Shown: positions 38,201 to 53,163 of the stretch, one piece after another
Layout of the letters: every line of letters begins with the position of its first letter
Numbering within the stretch: position 1 is the first letter of the stretch
Source: Centroberyx gerrardi
Lineage: Eukaryota; Chordata; Actinopteri; Beryciformes; Berycidae
Assembly (NCBI RefSeq): GCF_048128805.1
Contig: NC_136003.1
Coordinates: forward strand, 29,477,565 to 29,541,564
Direction: 5' to 3'
DNA: 64,000 bases
Made by a program: the position numbers and the translations under genes
The notes under the pieces: model-generated
What the model was told of the DNA's origin: nothing
The model's database searches: none
The model's input: only the letters and a program-made list of their open reading frames with translations

Positions 38201-41200
38201 GCGAGCATTCTTCAAGCCTAGTTTTTGAGACCTTTATTCCTCTAGTCTTTCAAATAGAAGTTGTACAGAAGTGGGAAGTTTTGAATGACTGTAATCAACT
38301 TCTCATCCATTTTGCACTTACCAAGCAGAACTATGGTATTGTTGATGATCACATTGGTAGGGAAACAAGGATGTGCGGCAATCTGATTGGCTGTTGACAG
38401 TCGATGAAAGTTCAGTCTCTGCCAACTGCCAACACATTGTCCACAGTTTCCCTGGTCGCTCCGCTCTGTGGGAAATGAGTGGGCCTCCAGTGACTTGTTG
38501 ATCGTGTTGCTCGCAGTGTGAATGTATGGTTTGCATATTTATCACTCAGAACTCATCTAGAGACCCTCTTTTCATTAGCCTTTCTTTCTCGTCACCCCTA
38601 ATTTATTTCCCTCTTTATTTCCCTCTTTTATTTCTAGCTTGCCTGTGCTGTTTTTCTGCTGTTCTAAACTGTGCCATGATAGCCGTGTAAAATGCAGTTA
38701 AACACCTGAAAACCCCACATTCAGGCAGTTGACAGGCAGTTTGTCTTCAGTCGGTGCTGATGCGTTAGATCTAGATTTACCTCAGGTAAATGGTCCCCAT
38801 GATTCTAAACACCGAGCCCATGGATGGCCGGCCTTGTAAAGACGAGCTCTTTGCCAAAATGTGAGCCGGGCCAGCTTCTGAGAAGTCTTTAAAACAGGAA
38901 GCCGTCCTAATTGATGCTAGCAAGATCAAAAGCCTTCAAACGGCTTCATTAAATATGGAGGGCACAGTGGAGCACGGCTGAATGCGCTTCATCAGGGATG
39001 TTTGTGCAGACAGAAGCGCTGCTATTGATTTCCATCCCTCCAGTAGAGAGAAAGTAGCAGGGAGGGAAGGGGAATGCTTGTGAGGAAGCTAAATATTTCA
39101 GGAGGAGCAAATCGGGGAGAAAGAACAGATTTTGATTGGACAGCGCTGCCCTCAGGCTATGATTGGCTCCCTGCCTGATTTGGGGCGGCCAATTGGAGAG
39201 ACCGCTCTGTCTCATTTCCTCCTCAGTGATCAATGCTTATGTGCATCATTGATCTTTAGTTTGGTATTTTCAAAGCAAAGCCAGTCAGCCTAGTTTGGTT
39301 AATTATCTGTGACGACTGCAGTTGATTTGTTGATTTGTTGATTTATTTAGGTTATAATTAGAGCTGCATAATATGGACAAAAAACACCCACTGTGCCTCT
39401 TTTTTATTGGCTGGGCTTGTCTTATTTATGTATGGATTATATCATACTTGAATGCCAATTTCTGCTTGTTACAAATATATAATATTCAGATTATAATGTA
39501 GTTATTTTTTTTGCTATGATGCTGTTGGACATTGATTATTTATAAATGTGCCAATTAGGCATTGGCTTCTTAGATCTTGTGTCACCATTGTGTTTGTTAA
39601 TATGACTTATTTAAACAGGTTATCTGGTAATTCTACTCTGCAACTGTAGTTAAAGTGCAACACAAGGAACCAAAAAGAACATGTTATCACTCTGTAAATG
39701 TTTGGAAGGCCAGAAGAGTTTTGTAGAAGACCAGTTTTTGAACACTGGCCTGTTCAGTATCCTTCCATTAATATACAAGCTTAAACCAAGAGTTGGGCTA
39801 TAGGCCTAGCCAAGTACGCAGTGTTGTCATGCCCTATACACTAACTTTATTTACTTTTTTACAAGAGACTTTGCTCTTATTGTTATTCAGATCGAGCTAC
39901 ATTAGACACATTATTGACAAAGCGCTCCCACAGTGGGTGAATCTAAATCTATCGGAAAACACTGCCAAAAAACACTCCTAAAGCGTGGGACAGGGTGCAC
40001 ACTCGCTGCTGGTTTGGTTAAGTTTCAATTTGTTACTTCCTGTCCACCAGATTGATTTGGGCAAATAGAGCGAATCTAAAGGAAAGCGTTTCAGTTAGCG
40101 GGGATGGGATGCTCTTCTCTATTGCAGCTCCATTTTTTGATGTAGGATGATAACACGGGTGGAGTTTTACATAAAAGTTTTGCCTAGTGCAGTTCTGTAC
40201 TTGAAGTATAAATAGCTAGCAGCAGGAGTGACAACATGGAAGATAAATTTGTCCTTTGTTAGATCTTTTTTACACACCTAACTATTGAGAACTGTGAATA
40301 GAAAATCCATTGTCAAAATAATCTTATTTCGAGATCCGTAGTTTGATTTTGCTTTTCTTTCAAACTAGCAGTGACACTTGTGTTCCTATATGCCGTGTTT
40401 TACTGCGGCGATACACAGTGTGCCGTCAGCAGGTGAAGTGCTGTCAGACCAGTCTATCTGCCACTTCTCTCTTTGTCCCGAGGCTTGAATATTAATGCAG
40501 CCTTTGTAATGTACTGTTCACTCGCTCACAAGTCCAGAGTTGCAGAATGATCAGACCTCGCCTAACTTCCTGCCTCATGCTGTTCTTGTTATTGTCGACA
40601 TTTAGTTAAATTGTGTGCAAGTTAAATGAATAGACAAACTCGTTTAAGCAGCACTACCTGGGTTTCATTCTGATAAATGAATTTGTGTCATCATTATGTT
40701 GACTTACCATTCGGTAGATTTAACAGTTTGACGGGTGGAAGAACACTCAAGTTTGTTGACAGACAATACATGACGACATATGACATGCATGTAATTCAAT
40801 ACCGACAAGGCTGTTGGTTTGCCTGAGGCAGGCAGCTTGCACACCCCACCGTCATGTTATATCACAGGATTTTCAAATCTTAAAGAGCTTGGCCTTATAA
40901 AAAAAGACTGCCAGCCCACCCGCTAGCATTTCAAATGCCTCTCACTCTCCAGTGACACTCTTTCACCCGCTCTCATCCCCAATTCAGCCTCTCTCTTTTG
41001 ACTGGGATTTGTACTGAAAAAAAGGACTGTTGGTCTTTGACGTCTGAAAGTACCGGTCTAGAACCAATCTGCATCGTTTCCTCAACGCTATCTTCTCAGT
41101 GAATCATGTATGCCGTAATTTGTGTTCATAAACTCGTCATTTCTCTCTACCCATTCTTGCTATGAAGCGATACCTAGATATTTGACATGTTAAATTGTGG

Positions 41201-43755
41201 CTGCTTGTTTTTTTATTCATTGTGCAGTTGTTGTCAAGGGAAATAGTTTCTAAATGTATTCTTCAGTCTACCGAAAATGACTCGTTCCTTGTTGGCCCTC
41301 CTCGTTGAAATTGCAGGACACAGCTTGCCGAGCCCCTTGGTTTCTAACACGGAAGAAATCAAGTAGCCATCATTTCCTTTCTTCTATTTGACTAATTTCT
41401 ATTAAAAAAAAACCCAAAAACGGCAACCTATAACAACCTAACCCCACACACGTTTCCCCATCATCCATCACCTCCGCCTTCATCGGTCCTTCAGGGGGGA
41501 AATCAGATTTTGATAGTTGCAGTTGGACGATACAAATAATCAGGTGCCTAAGAGCAACCATATTTACAGAGACGGTAGTGTCTACACTATGTAAACATAT
41601 CAAACATGTTTTATAAAACAATGTGATAACTGTTCAGTTATGTTATTACTGCATATCTATTCATATCTATTCACATTCAGTAGCCGCAAACAAATATTGA
41701 AATACTTTACCGATAGTAACGTCAACAATAGACCTACTTTAGTACTTTTAACCTAGTACTTTTAGCTAAACAGACAAGTTTGCCATCATTTGAATTTTCT
41801 GTGAAATGTTTACCTGATGCTTGACTACCAAAAAATTGCCAGTTCTCTTTCAAAAGTTGGCTAACTCGCAACTCAATGTCGGCACTGGGCCAACATAAGA
41901 CACTCGACTGTGGCGGATGACGGCCAAACCGAAAAAAAGCCACATCTGAATCGCTCCTCCTCATCATCCCTTCTCATCTTGGAGTGTTTTCTGGAAGGCA
42001 GTGCCAATGTTCACTCCAGTTTTGGCTTGGAGACGGTCGCTTTCCTTTTTAGCATGCTTGCCTATCTCCAAGCGATTAATCAGTTTCTTTGTCCTTTGAT
42101 TTTTCCTGCTGTTGCTGCTTCTGTAATCATGAAACCCATCACTTTCTGTGTGGCAGAGGATGTGTTTTCTGGGGAAAGCACCTACCTGGTACTGGGTGTT
42201 TACAACAGCAAATGTAAAAGCTTTCATGAACTGGGTATATGTTGAATCACTATTGTATGGTATCAATTAACGATAGAGAGCAAAACTGACATTTATTTAT
42301 GTAAAAAAAGTAGCAAATTATTACTTTAAATGTGCCTTTTATATTTAGCTTAGTCAGCCAATACCACCTTGACTAAAACATTCACTGTGGGAAACGATGA
42401 CACTGAAATGGGGAAACACACGCAGGGACACGTTGATTTAATTGTATACTTATTCATAGATTTGTTTTACTTGACTGCGTGGACTTACACTATAATTTAA
42501 AATGTTAAAATGCTATTCCTTGCACATTTAAATGCAATGTTTCCGCACACCACACCGCACGCACTGCATGGATGAACACATAGGGGAACGGTGATATATA
42601 TCATGACGACTGGGGGGAGGGGGAACGGGGGTTTACAAAACAATTTTCGAGGGGGTTTCAAGATTAATTTTTCACGTTGCGATAAAAGGTTTTGAATTTC
42701 ACAGTCGGCTGACACTGGCCATCAGATAAAGCCAGCCTTGGAAGGGCGAAGCCTATTAAAATGCAAAAGCGGGTTGAAAAGACACTTTTCAGAGCAGCTG
42801 CTAGACAAGGAGAGGCCAGAAGTGAGACTCTTAAATCTTCTTGTTTCATTCAGCAGCCTAACAATGGAAAATCCCCCAGTTACTACCAAAGCATAGCAGT
42901 CTATTGTTTCACTACAGCAATGGACTAGCCTATTTATTTTGACGGTGCACCATCCATAGCCAGCAGTTATCACGCTGGATGCAGTTCAGCTCAGAGAAAA
43001 CCCCCCTATAGTGCCTTCCTGAGAGGGAGAGAGAGAGAGAGAGCGAGGGAGTATATTTGTAGGTAGAGGAAAAGCTGAAACCGGCCTAATCCTCTTGAAA
43101 GATGCACAGACTGACACACCGCCGGTTGACTATTACCATGGCGCTCGGCAATAAAAGCTCATCTCCACGCTGTCAAATCAGATTTTATGCACTTTCTTTT
43201 CATTCTTTTTTCTTCCTTCAGCTGCCTTTTATTTCTTTCTTTCTTTCTTTCTTTCTTTCTCCACCTTTCTTCACATTCTATACATGCATCTGTAAATGTA
43301 ATATATTTGATATGGTTAAGAGTAGTTTTTTTTTTTTTTTTTACAAAGCACGTCTGCATGTTAGACACTTTCTCTACATATGTATGAGGTTTTGTAGCCT
43401 TTTTAGCGTGAACATGACACATTCTGCACATCATAAACTGTAAATTCACATATTTGTTTTTTCATATCTCTATATTCTCTCTCATTTGTGTATGTTGTCT
43501 ATATCACAATATTCACACATTTTCTCAGTATATTTTTATATACATATTTTCATTCTTTTTCTCTTTGTCTCAATATCTTCTGCTGATATTTTGCACACCC
43601 TTATAATGCTGCAGCTCATATTTTTCATACTTATTTCATTCCTACGTTTCCACTTAAAAGATTCTTGAAACGTTTCTTTCTTGTATCCTATTATTGTTTT
43701 GCTGCTGCACTAACCTAGTTCCACATTATTCATCATTAGTTTCATCTGTCTTACA

Positions 43756-43834
<79 letters not shown>

Positions 43835-46800
43835 GCTTGTGTTCCTACCAGTTATGCTCTCCTCACTAATTTGTCTCCTTCCCACCCTTACGGTTGTCAT
43901 GATGGTGGCATTTCTTTGCTCTGACAACCATCGGCTCACGTTTGTACATTTCCACAGCAGCGTATGCCTCTGAGGTTGAAAAAATGACTCATTCTCATAT
44001 TCTTGCACTGTTGTGTATGCTTGGGATTTTTTTCAAAAGCAACGAACATGCTACACACCCACAACACACACACACATACTCTCCCTCCAGCGTTGAGAAT
44101 GTCCTGAGAAGAAGCAAAGTCACCCGACTCCCAGAATAGAAGCAGCAGCGTCCAGCTTAGGGAATCAGACATCAGAGAAGCTATTGATTATCTTGGCTGT
44201 CTGAACGAGCCCTGGCAACAAGAGGAGAGGAAGCACTTGGTATGATGCCCTGCACTCACTCCAATTCAATTAGGCTAGCCTGAGCTCAGCACTTTAGCTC
44301 AGCAGTCTTTATGTTGCCTGGAAAATTGGAAGATATTGGTAATGTTGTTAGCCAGCAGCTGCTACCTGCCAAAGCCCTTTGGTCACTAACAAAAGCTGAT
44401 GCAGTCGTGTGTAAAGTTTGGAGAACTGGGATGACTTGCTCTTAGGCTGCATCTAATTAAATATTGCTGTATGGTATTATGGTAATGGGAAAATCTGCTT
44501 TTGTTTTTTTCTAGGAGTCTACATTTTCACTTTTGACAGTAGATGACAAAATGACAGTTATCAGTTAATGCTGGTGTATCCCAACATACATATACTAACA
44601 CTTGTTACTGCAAGTGCACAGGCCAACTGTTTTTGGATGGTGATGGTATGAAGGTTTGACAAATAAGGGTTTTGTTGGCTGAAACCGATTTTTTACTGAA
44701 GCTGCCAATAGTAAATGTTCTGTTTTGTTATCTAATATCTTTAAATTTGGCCTGTTTCATGCTAACTATTCCAAGGATTCAGTGTTTCCCCCGGGATTTT
44801 ATTCTGGCCAGGATGGAAAAGCCTGTGAAACAGCATTTAGACCATCATGGGACACTAAAACTCTCCACTGAAAGCGATAATAATTGAAATTCTGGCAGGG
44901 TGAGGCAGGTTTCATGGAAAGTTTTACATAATCACACCCCTGAAGCTTTTGAGGGGTGAAAAAGGGAAGGACCTCCATCATATCGCAGGTGGACAACACT
45001 GACTGTCCGATATCAGAATTGCATTATAAGGTGGTACACCTGTTTGGTCCGAAAGTACGCTGACTCAGTGGGTAAAAACCACAAGAACATGGTGAGCAGA
45101 TCCAGACACAGACATGTCCAGACATGCAGCAGCAGGCTGGCAGGTGTAGCAGGGAGACTGCAGTCTGCCAGAATATAAAGATGTGTTGGCTGCCTGAGGC
45201 AAAACACTATCAGAGCAGGAAACTACCATGACAGGTGACTTCTCACTCTGTGTAACACTTGTCAGAATTCAAAACTGAAAGTAGAAAGATGGAGAATTTA
45301 GTACAGGGTGCCTTGGATGAATACAATATTGTGATTTTAGATGCTATTTTCAAATTAGTTTTTTTGTTTGTTTGAATAACTGAAAATTAAAACATTGATC
45401 TTGGACATTAAACAGGGTTTTTCTTCTCATTTCAAGAGCCATGGGTTGATTGGCATAGGGGAGATTAAAGAGATGGCGAGTCTTGCTTCTTATTGGTCGG
45501 CGGGGCCCAGCATCCCACCCGTCGCCCCGGTTTAGTGTCAGTTTTCAGTTTCAAATGAAAAAATATAAAAGTTAGAATATCAGAATAGGACATGCAATTT
45601 GAACAAAACTGATCTAGACCTCTTGACGAAAGAGGAGTCTTGTCATAAAGTGAAGGTCTAAGAAGAAGAGTTTGTCTCATGTTACACACAATGGGAAACA
45701 TGCAACACTTCACCCTTGATAAAAATAAGTCAAATAGGTTGTAAAAGACAAATATTGAGCTGCATTTTATGTGGCAAACTTCCTAAGCAAGCTGAAAGAT
45801 TTCCACTGTGATAGCTTTTATTTTCTTGTTCTACACGGTTGTCACATTTTGTAAAGCTAATTGCAGTCCTCCTTAGTGTGTTGTTAGGTAAAACTACACT
45901 TAGGTTCAGTATAAGTGCCTCAAATAGGTCGTGAGTCATTTTGTCAAGCGTCAGCTCAGCTTCTCTCTGAAACCAAGGTATTGTAATCTTGATTGATGTT
46001 GGCCTTCCTGATGTATCCATTTGCCTAATGCCTTCCTCTCTCTGCCCTCTCTCCATCCAGGTATTGACTATAAAACCACCACCATTCTTCTAGATGGGAG
46101 GAGAGTGAAGCTGGAGCTTTGGTAAGCACCCATCACCGCTGAACGGACCTGTTGTTGTCTGTACAGTGTAGAGCGTCCCTCCTCAGTATCGCACCTCTCT
46201 ACACTTACACAGGGCTTAAAGACCTCCGGACGTTTTAGATTCACAAACTATTTTCATCAAAAAAAAAAAAAAAACTCCACGTGGGTTTTTGTTTTTGATG
46301 CGCTTTATCCAATCATATTCAGCGAAGCAAAGCAATATTTTACATTTACCATTGGAATGCGAGCAAGTTTTTTTTTTATCCAATGAACAGCAAGCTACTT
46401 TCTATCACAATGTAGCACCGATTCCGTGGTGTAGCACAGCTGAAATATGGAAACAAAGTTTATGAAAGCTGGTGAAGATACACGCGTCACTGAGACAGGA
46501 GTAAAAAACAAACGGCGATAGGTATGGATTGAATGAACGGGTGGAGACGGGAAACCGTTGACACTTGGTGCGACAAATTAAGGGAACCGGGTGTTTGTTC
46601 TGCACTGTGTGCTCAACCAGCAGAAAGAAAGTGCTCTTTCCACACGAGGTAAATCCCAGACACAACGCTGCTATGCGCGCACTTCAATATCTGAGCACAC
46701 CGGGAGCAACAGTTACAGCTGCCGCTCCAGCAGCAATGACAGACCGGAACGGGATCTGTCTTTCACAATTTACAATCTTCATTCAGCATAAAAATGTGGC

Positions 46801-49285
46801 GTTGCTTTGGCTGTTCTCTACAGAGCTGCCCAGGGGTCACCTGGTAAGAAAAAAATAATTGATGTGGAAATCCATACGGGCACTGATTGGTAAACCGTGC
46901 ACGACTCCATGCGCACGGATTAGTAAACCGTGCCCTCGAATTAGTAATCAGTGCACACAGAGTCCTAAACCATGCCCGCGGATTAGTAGACCATGCACAC
47001 GGATTTATAATATGTACATTGATAACGTCAAACAGGGACAGCACAGCGGCCCACAGAGTTGCATATAAAATTTAATTAACATGCTTTTTCTACAAGCATG
47101 ATGTATAGGGAGTAAATAGGTTTCATATGGTCACCAAAACACACATCGGATCATAAATTAGACCTACTGATGTGATTAATCAATGGTTATGGTTCACATA
47201 TGGTCTAGGTGCCTAATGGCTATTACAGCTCACTATATGTATGCCGAGCTGTGTGTAATGGCTCTGGCTCACTGTATATAGGCCTAAAAGTCCCTCTTTG
47301 ATGTTATCAACGTAGATATTACAAATCTGTGTGCATGGTTTACTAATCCGTGGGCACGGTTTAGGAGTAAATTGTAAGAAAACCGTGCCCACTGATTTCC
47401 GCATCATTTTTTTTTTGTACCAGGTGACCCCTGGGGGGCTCCACAGTTATCCTTATTGCACTAGGTTTAGTGCAATGAGGATAACTTATTGCACTAATCA
47501 GTCAGGAACATTTCAGGCTCAGAATGTTTTTTTGCTTCAAGCCCTGCTTACAATCACAAAGTGCTTCACATTTGAAAATGAATAAAACAGATAAATACAC
47601 AGAACAACATGCACCCACTAAATAAGACATCCAACAAGACGCACGTCAGATTAAGAGAATGACTGACAGAAAAGGTGGATCTTTAGCAATTTCGTAAAAG
47701 CAGGGACCAAGTTGGCTAGTCCAACATCTACAGGGAGTCTAATGCACCTCTTCACCTTTTATTTTAATGTCGGACCTTGGAACAGGCATCAGGTCCTGCT
47801 CAGAGGACCTGAGTGAAGACACAACTCGCTAGTATAAGTCAGAACCTGACCACACAACGCCTTGTTGGTCATCAGAAGAATTTTAAAATCAATTCTGTAC
47901 TTGACTGGCAGCCAATATTGGGAGGAGGCCAGTATTGGTGTAATGCACGGTTGGTACTGAGCAACCGATTGGCTAAAGCTACTGCTACTGCTGTTGGCTT
48001 GCTGACTGGTTGGGAGGCTGTTCAGACTACGTGACGGAACAAAGATGGCCGTCATACATGAAGACGAGGGATCACATTACCCGATTCTGCCATTCAAAAA
48101 CGTTTGCCCATTAGTTCAGAGCAGATCACTGTAAATAAACTTACAAAATACCTGTTCTATTGCTGATGAGGAATTTTGTATAAAACTTATGTGGACTACG
48201 TGATTATGGGTTAGAACAATATATCGATATAAATATAAACCAATATAAAATAGGGCTGGGCGATATATCATATAATATCGATATTGTGATATGAGACTAG
48301 ATAATGTAATTCTTCCTGGTCTTAAAGGCTGTGTTGCAGTAAAGTGATACAATTTTCTGAACTTATTAGCCGGTCCTGGCTGAGAAAAATGAACAATGAT
48401 TATTGGCTTTACCTGCTCATCATATCCACACTTATTACTGATTACACATATGATTACTAATCATCTTTACTAATTAAAAAAATTTCTTGTGTGTAAATAT
48501 CTCATAAAAGCACGAATACTCATCCCCAAAATATCGTCACATTATTGCTATTGAGGTATTCGGTCTAAAATATTGTGATGTTTGATTTTGTCGATATCGC
48601 CCGGCCCTAATATAAAGAGATGCGTCAGAGGCATCTAAGTGTTAGAAGACTACAGCACACTGCAGTGCTAGGAAAGGCCTGTTTTGTGGAAGTGGGCCAA
48701 GGAATTTGACTCCTCAGGGGAGAACCAACGCCTCATCTTCCCTGTAGAGAGAAAACTTTAAAGGCAGGCGTATGCAGAAGACTCTTTATTTCTGCTTCCT
48801 CAGTCTTTCTCTTTCTCATCACTGTCTCTAATCTCATCGTTCCTGCTCTCTCGCTCTCTCTCTCTCTCTCTCTTTCTCTCTCACACTCTCTCTCTCTCTC
48901 TCTCTCTCATGACTCAGACTCCTCTCGGTCTCTCTCTCTGAGGTGACACAGAGAAGGGAAATTGCAGGTAAAAAGAAAAGCAGGAGCCTAAATACCCAAC
49001 ATCCATCACTGTCCACCCCTCCCACCCAATCAGCGGTGGGAATCGTCTCGTCGTCAGCCTCACCAGCCACTCGGCGGCGGCGTTTTCAACCTGTCGGCCA
49101 ATTACCACACAGTCGCTTAACAAGATGATTTCTCTCTCTCCCAAGATTTTATCTGACCGATGGGTGGCATAGAAATTATTACTATCAATTCAAGAAGCTA
49201 TAATCAGTTAGACCAATACATAAGTCATGCTGGACATTGGCTGACCTCTAGTCAAGAGATTTCCCCTCTCAGCACTCAGTGGCAT

Positions 49286-49321
<36 letters not shown>

Positions 49322-52300
49322 AGAGTTTGTGAAGCTTGGTGCCTAGTGTGAATGTGTTTTACACTGTGTACCCCCACCGTCTCTACAAACAGACCTCCAT
49401 GACTCTGTAGATACTCAGCTAGTCTTTCAGCGTTACGCTAAGCTAACAAAGCCCAGAACAGGACAATAGCCAGGGAGCTGTGAGCTAGCACATCCTCTCT
49501 GATATTTATTACACTAGTAGTCATCGTAGCTAGGATGGCCTGGAAATTGCTAACTGTTGCTGAGTGGTCAAATCAAGTGATGTCTGATTTCTTCAACTTG
49601 CTGAATTCTGATGTCACCAAGGGAGTACCTATGGTCAAGTATAGGGAATGATATATTCATTTCAAATAAAACTAGCAAAATGAAGGTGTTTCATCACACA
49701 AGTCATCTTGCGATCACAACTCTTGAAAAGCCATGGCATGACACAACTACTTGCTAGATTTCTTTTGATGGTGGTGTTAAAGATGAACTCAAATGCATCA
49801 CTAAGTGCATGTGTGTTAAATGTGAACAAAAAGAACTGATCAGGAGAAACTCCACAGAAAGTCTACAGAAAATTTCAGTCATGGCGTCTTTACAGCTTGA
49901 ATGCGTGAACACTTATTCATCGCCTGTTTAACCAAGCATCAGCCGTGCGTAGCTCATGTTGTGGCGCACGTTGCTACTGTGAGCCAAGGCTAAAAGTTTG
50001 ATTACTTGTAACATTACTAAGTGATCTTGGGTGAAAGTCAGTCCGGTTTTCCTATGTATTGTCCTGGATTCTGAGACGTGCCACCGTTTATAGCTCGCTC
50101 CTCAGTTGGCTGCCAAAAAAAAAGACGGGTTTATTGGTTTCCTGGCAGTTGTACAAATCTGTATTGACTGTAAATCTCTCCTTCAACCTCTTCCTCTCCT
50201 TCTGTCTCCAGGGACACCTCAGGACAGGGGAGGTTCTGCACCATCTTTCGCTCCTATTCCCGCGGGGCTCAGGTGAGGAAACGAACCACTTAAACAGACT
50301 TAAGTAGGAAACCGCTCCAGCGCTCTGTGAGTTCTCTGCTTGTTACTGCAGGGTGTGCCAGCGTATCAGAGGTGGACGGCAATGAGTAGCCAGTATCTGT
50401 TTTATTTTTAACTATCTGTTTATTGTTTTTATGGGCAGAATAAAACAATAACATCAAGAATATATACATTCAATTGTACCCTTCTTGCTCACCTAAGGAA
50501 GAGTTGCTCTTCTGTTTTTCCTTACATATCACACTAATGCACGAGCATCACGGTCATCGAACTGTGCGCTTTCCACCACAGTTTCCAACTATTTACTGAT
50601 GTCATTCCCATAGATCTAGATGCAGATGTCACTTTAGTCACTGTTCCTACCTAATAATGAATCCTCTTTCAAAGTCACTTAGATCTTTTCCTCTTGCCAT
50701 CTTGAGCCAAAATTGAGGTCAGCTGGGCCAGCTCGGCATTTTTATACATGCCACAGAGCATGACAGGATGTTAATTGATTAATTGTATCATGCAGTACAC
50801 CTGTATGGAAGCATCTGCATTTGTTATGTTTCTCCACTCATTCATTCAGGTTTTTCCTTTCATTTGTCACCCATCTGTATATAACAATACACATACAGAA
50901 CTGTAATAGGAGTAATACGACTTGCCGTTGATTCTCTGTGTGTGTGTGTGTGTATGTGTGTGTGTGTGTTCTCTCCAGGGGATCCTGCTGGTGTATGACA
51001 TCACCAACCGGTGGTCCTTCGACGGCATCGACCGGTGGATCAGAGAGATTGATGAGGTGAGTCGGAGACGGGGATGGATTGATGGATTGATGGATGGATG
51101 GATGGATGAGAGGTTTGATGAGGGCCTGACGGATGCTGGCAGTCAAGTTTGGGTAGGAGCGCTTCCTGGACTCAAAATTAAGTTTGTTTGAGGTGCTCTT
51201 TGGATAGGGATACATGTAGACACAAAAATACAAAAAATACTCCAAGGCACTCTCTTTAAACCAATTAAAATGTCTTCCACTTGGACATGGTGTTGTGGCC
51301 TAGAGAGGGCCACAACACCATGTCCAAGTGGAAGATTCCTATTGGTGGAATACCACTAGAAAAGGACCAGGTGTTCCATGAGATCTGTTTGACTTCCTGA
51401 CGAAGGCTTGATGCCGAAACGCTTTGAAGTTTGTTTTTAATGTCTAATATGACCATGCCATGACAATAAAGGCATTTTAATTGGTTTAAAGAGAGTGCCT
51501 TGGAGTATTTTTTGTATTTTTGTGGATGCTGGCAGTGTTGAATGTTTGGGAGTTTAGGAGCCCAGACAGATCTCACTTTGGGAAAAGAAGTGGGAAGATC
51601 AGACCCGGTGAAGTCCCAGTGTCAACTCTCATGAAAGTTTAGTAGAAGAAACGGCCTTTCATTCCAGTTGTGGATGATTTGGATCTTAAACTAACTCTAC
51701 TTCGCCTCTGTCAAAATTTGCCACCAGGACAAATTCCTGTTATTGTACTTGCAGTGCAGTTCCTGTTATTCTACTGTCATTTATTGTACTTGGCGATTAC
51801 AGCGATTCTGTGTCTGATCAAATTTATTTCTCATCATGACTCATGTGGTCTCTGGTGGCTTTTTTATGGTCGCTGTGATGTCAGAAACGTAGGAGCAACA
51901 AGAACGATTCTCATTTTGCTGCTTTTGTATGTTTGTGCTGAAATCCCTGAGTTCCGGTCTGAGATGATGTTCACTTCTCGGACGTCCGGTCATGGTCTCT
52001 CTCTCTCTGACTCGCTGTCTGGAAGACTTGTGTCCGTTTCCTCACAGGAAACCACTGATCGTTACTGAGGAGGACCTGGGGCTACGTATCGTTTTAACAT
52101 TTTCAACATTACAACAATTTTCAAAACATAACAGTATCTTGAATTCGACACCGGTAACAAAATGCTACTTTTTTGTTTCTTATGTTGAATAAAAACTTAT
52201 TATGCAATACAATAGCCTAATATTTTTTGACGATTATAAAAATATTTTTGCTCCTAGTTTTCCCAACTAAAAGAAATTATATTTAAACTTATAAGTGTGA

Positions 52301-53121
52301 AATTGAATATGTTTTTTTTTCTCTTCTTCACTTTAACAGTATAAAACAATCAAAATTATCGGATTTGAACTATTAAAAATAATTAATAGCTTAAATTTTA
52401 AAGATTTAGAACTATAGCCCACTCTACACTGCATTTTTGGTTGATTTTTGATTGAAAGTTTGTTTTTCCTGCCTGTGGCACATAGTTACCTAGCGAGCCA
52501 ATCAGTAGTCACTTTAGTCAAAGAACAGGTGTGGTGATTCAATGAAAGATTATATTAGATTAATCATGAAAGTACCGAACTTTATCACAGAATGTGATAA
52601 AACATTTTCCATTAGTCACTAGTATCAACGTGATTCACACCGGTGCCAAGAAAGTGCCAACCGAATCACAGTCTATTTTTATATTGTTTTGTTTACTTTG
52701 TCTATACTGCTGTTATTTTGCACACCCCCATAATGCCGTAACTCATATTATTTCATACTTTCCATTCATACTTTTCCACTGAATTGGTGGTTGAATTATG
52801 TCTAATAGCCCCCATTTGCTATATTCTTATTATTCTATATTTCTTTGCCGTATCCTATTTTGCTATTTCCTATTTTATCTGCAGCGACCCAGTTTCCCCG
52901 CTGGCATCACTGAAGTTTCATCTTATCTTTTGCTTTCAGCCTTTAGCAGTTTGCTACCAACTTAGAGAGGCCAGTGTCCCATTTACAAGGTGGGACGAGG
53001 AGTCAGAATCACTTAAGACAGAGTGTGTGTGTGTGTGTGTGTGTGCGTTGGGGGTGAGGCCTTTGGCTTATACTGCTTACTCTCATGTCCTTCCTGTTGG
53101 CTTAGAAACAAAGAGGATGTC

Positions 53122-53163
<42 letters not shown>

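Noticed and set aside
49010..49110. CCAAT and CGG-rich patch as an internal RAB40C promoter
   Set aside because: Only one weak CCAAT-type word and no first-exon structure could be supported.
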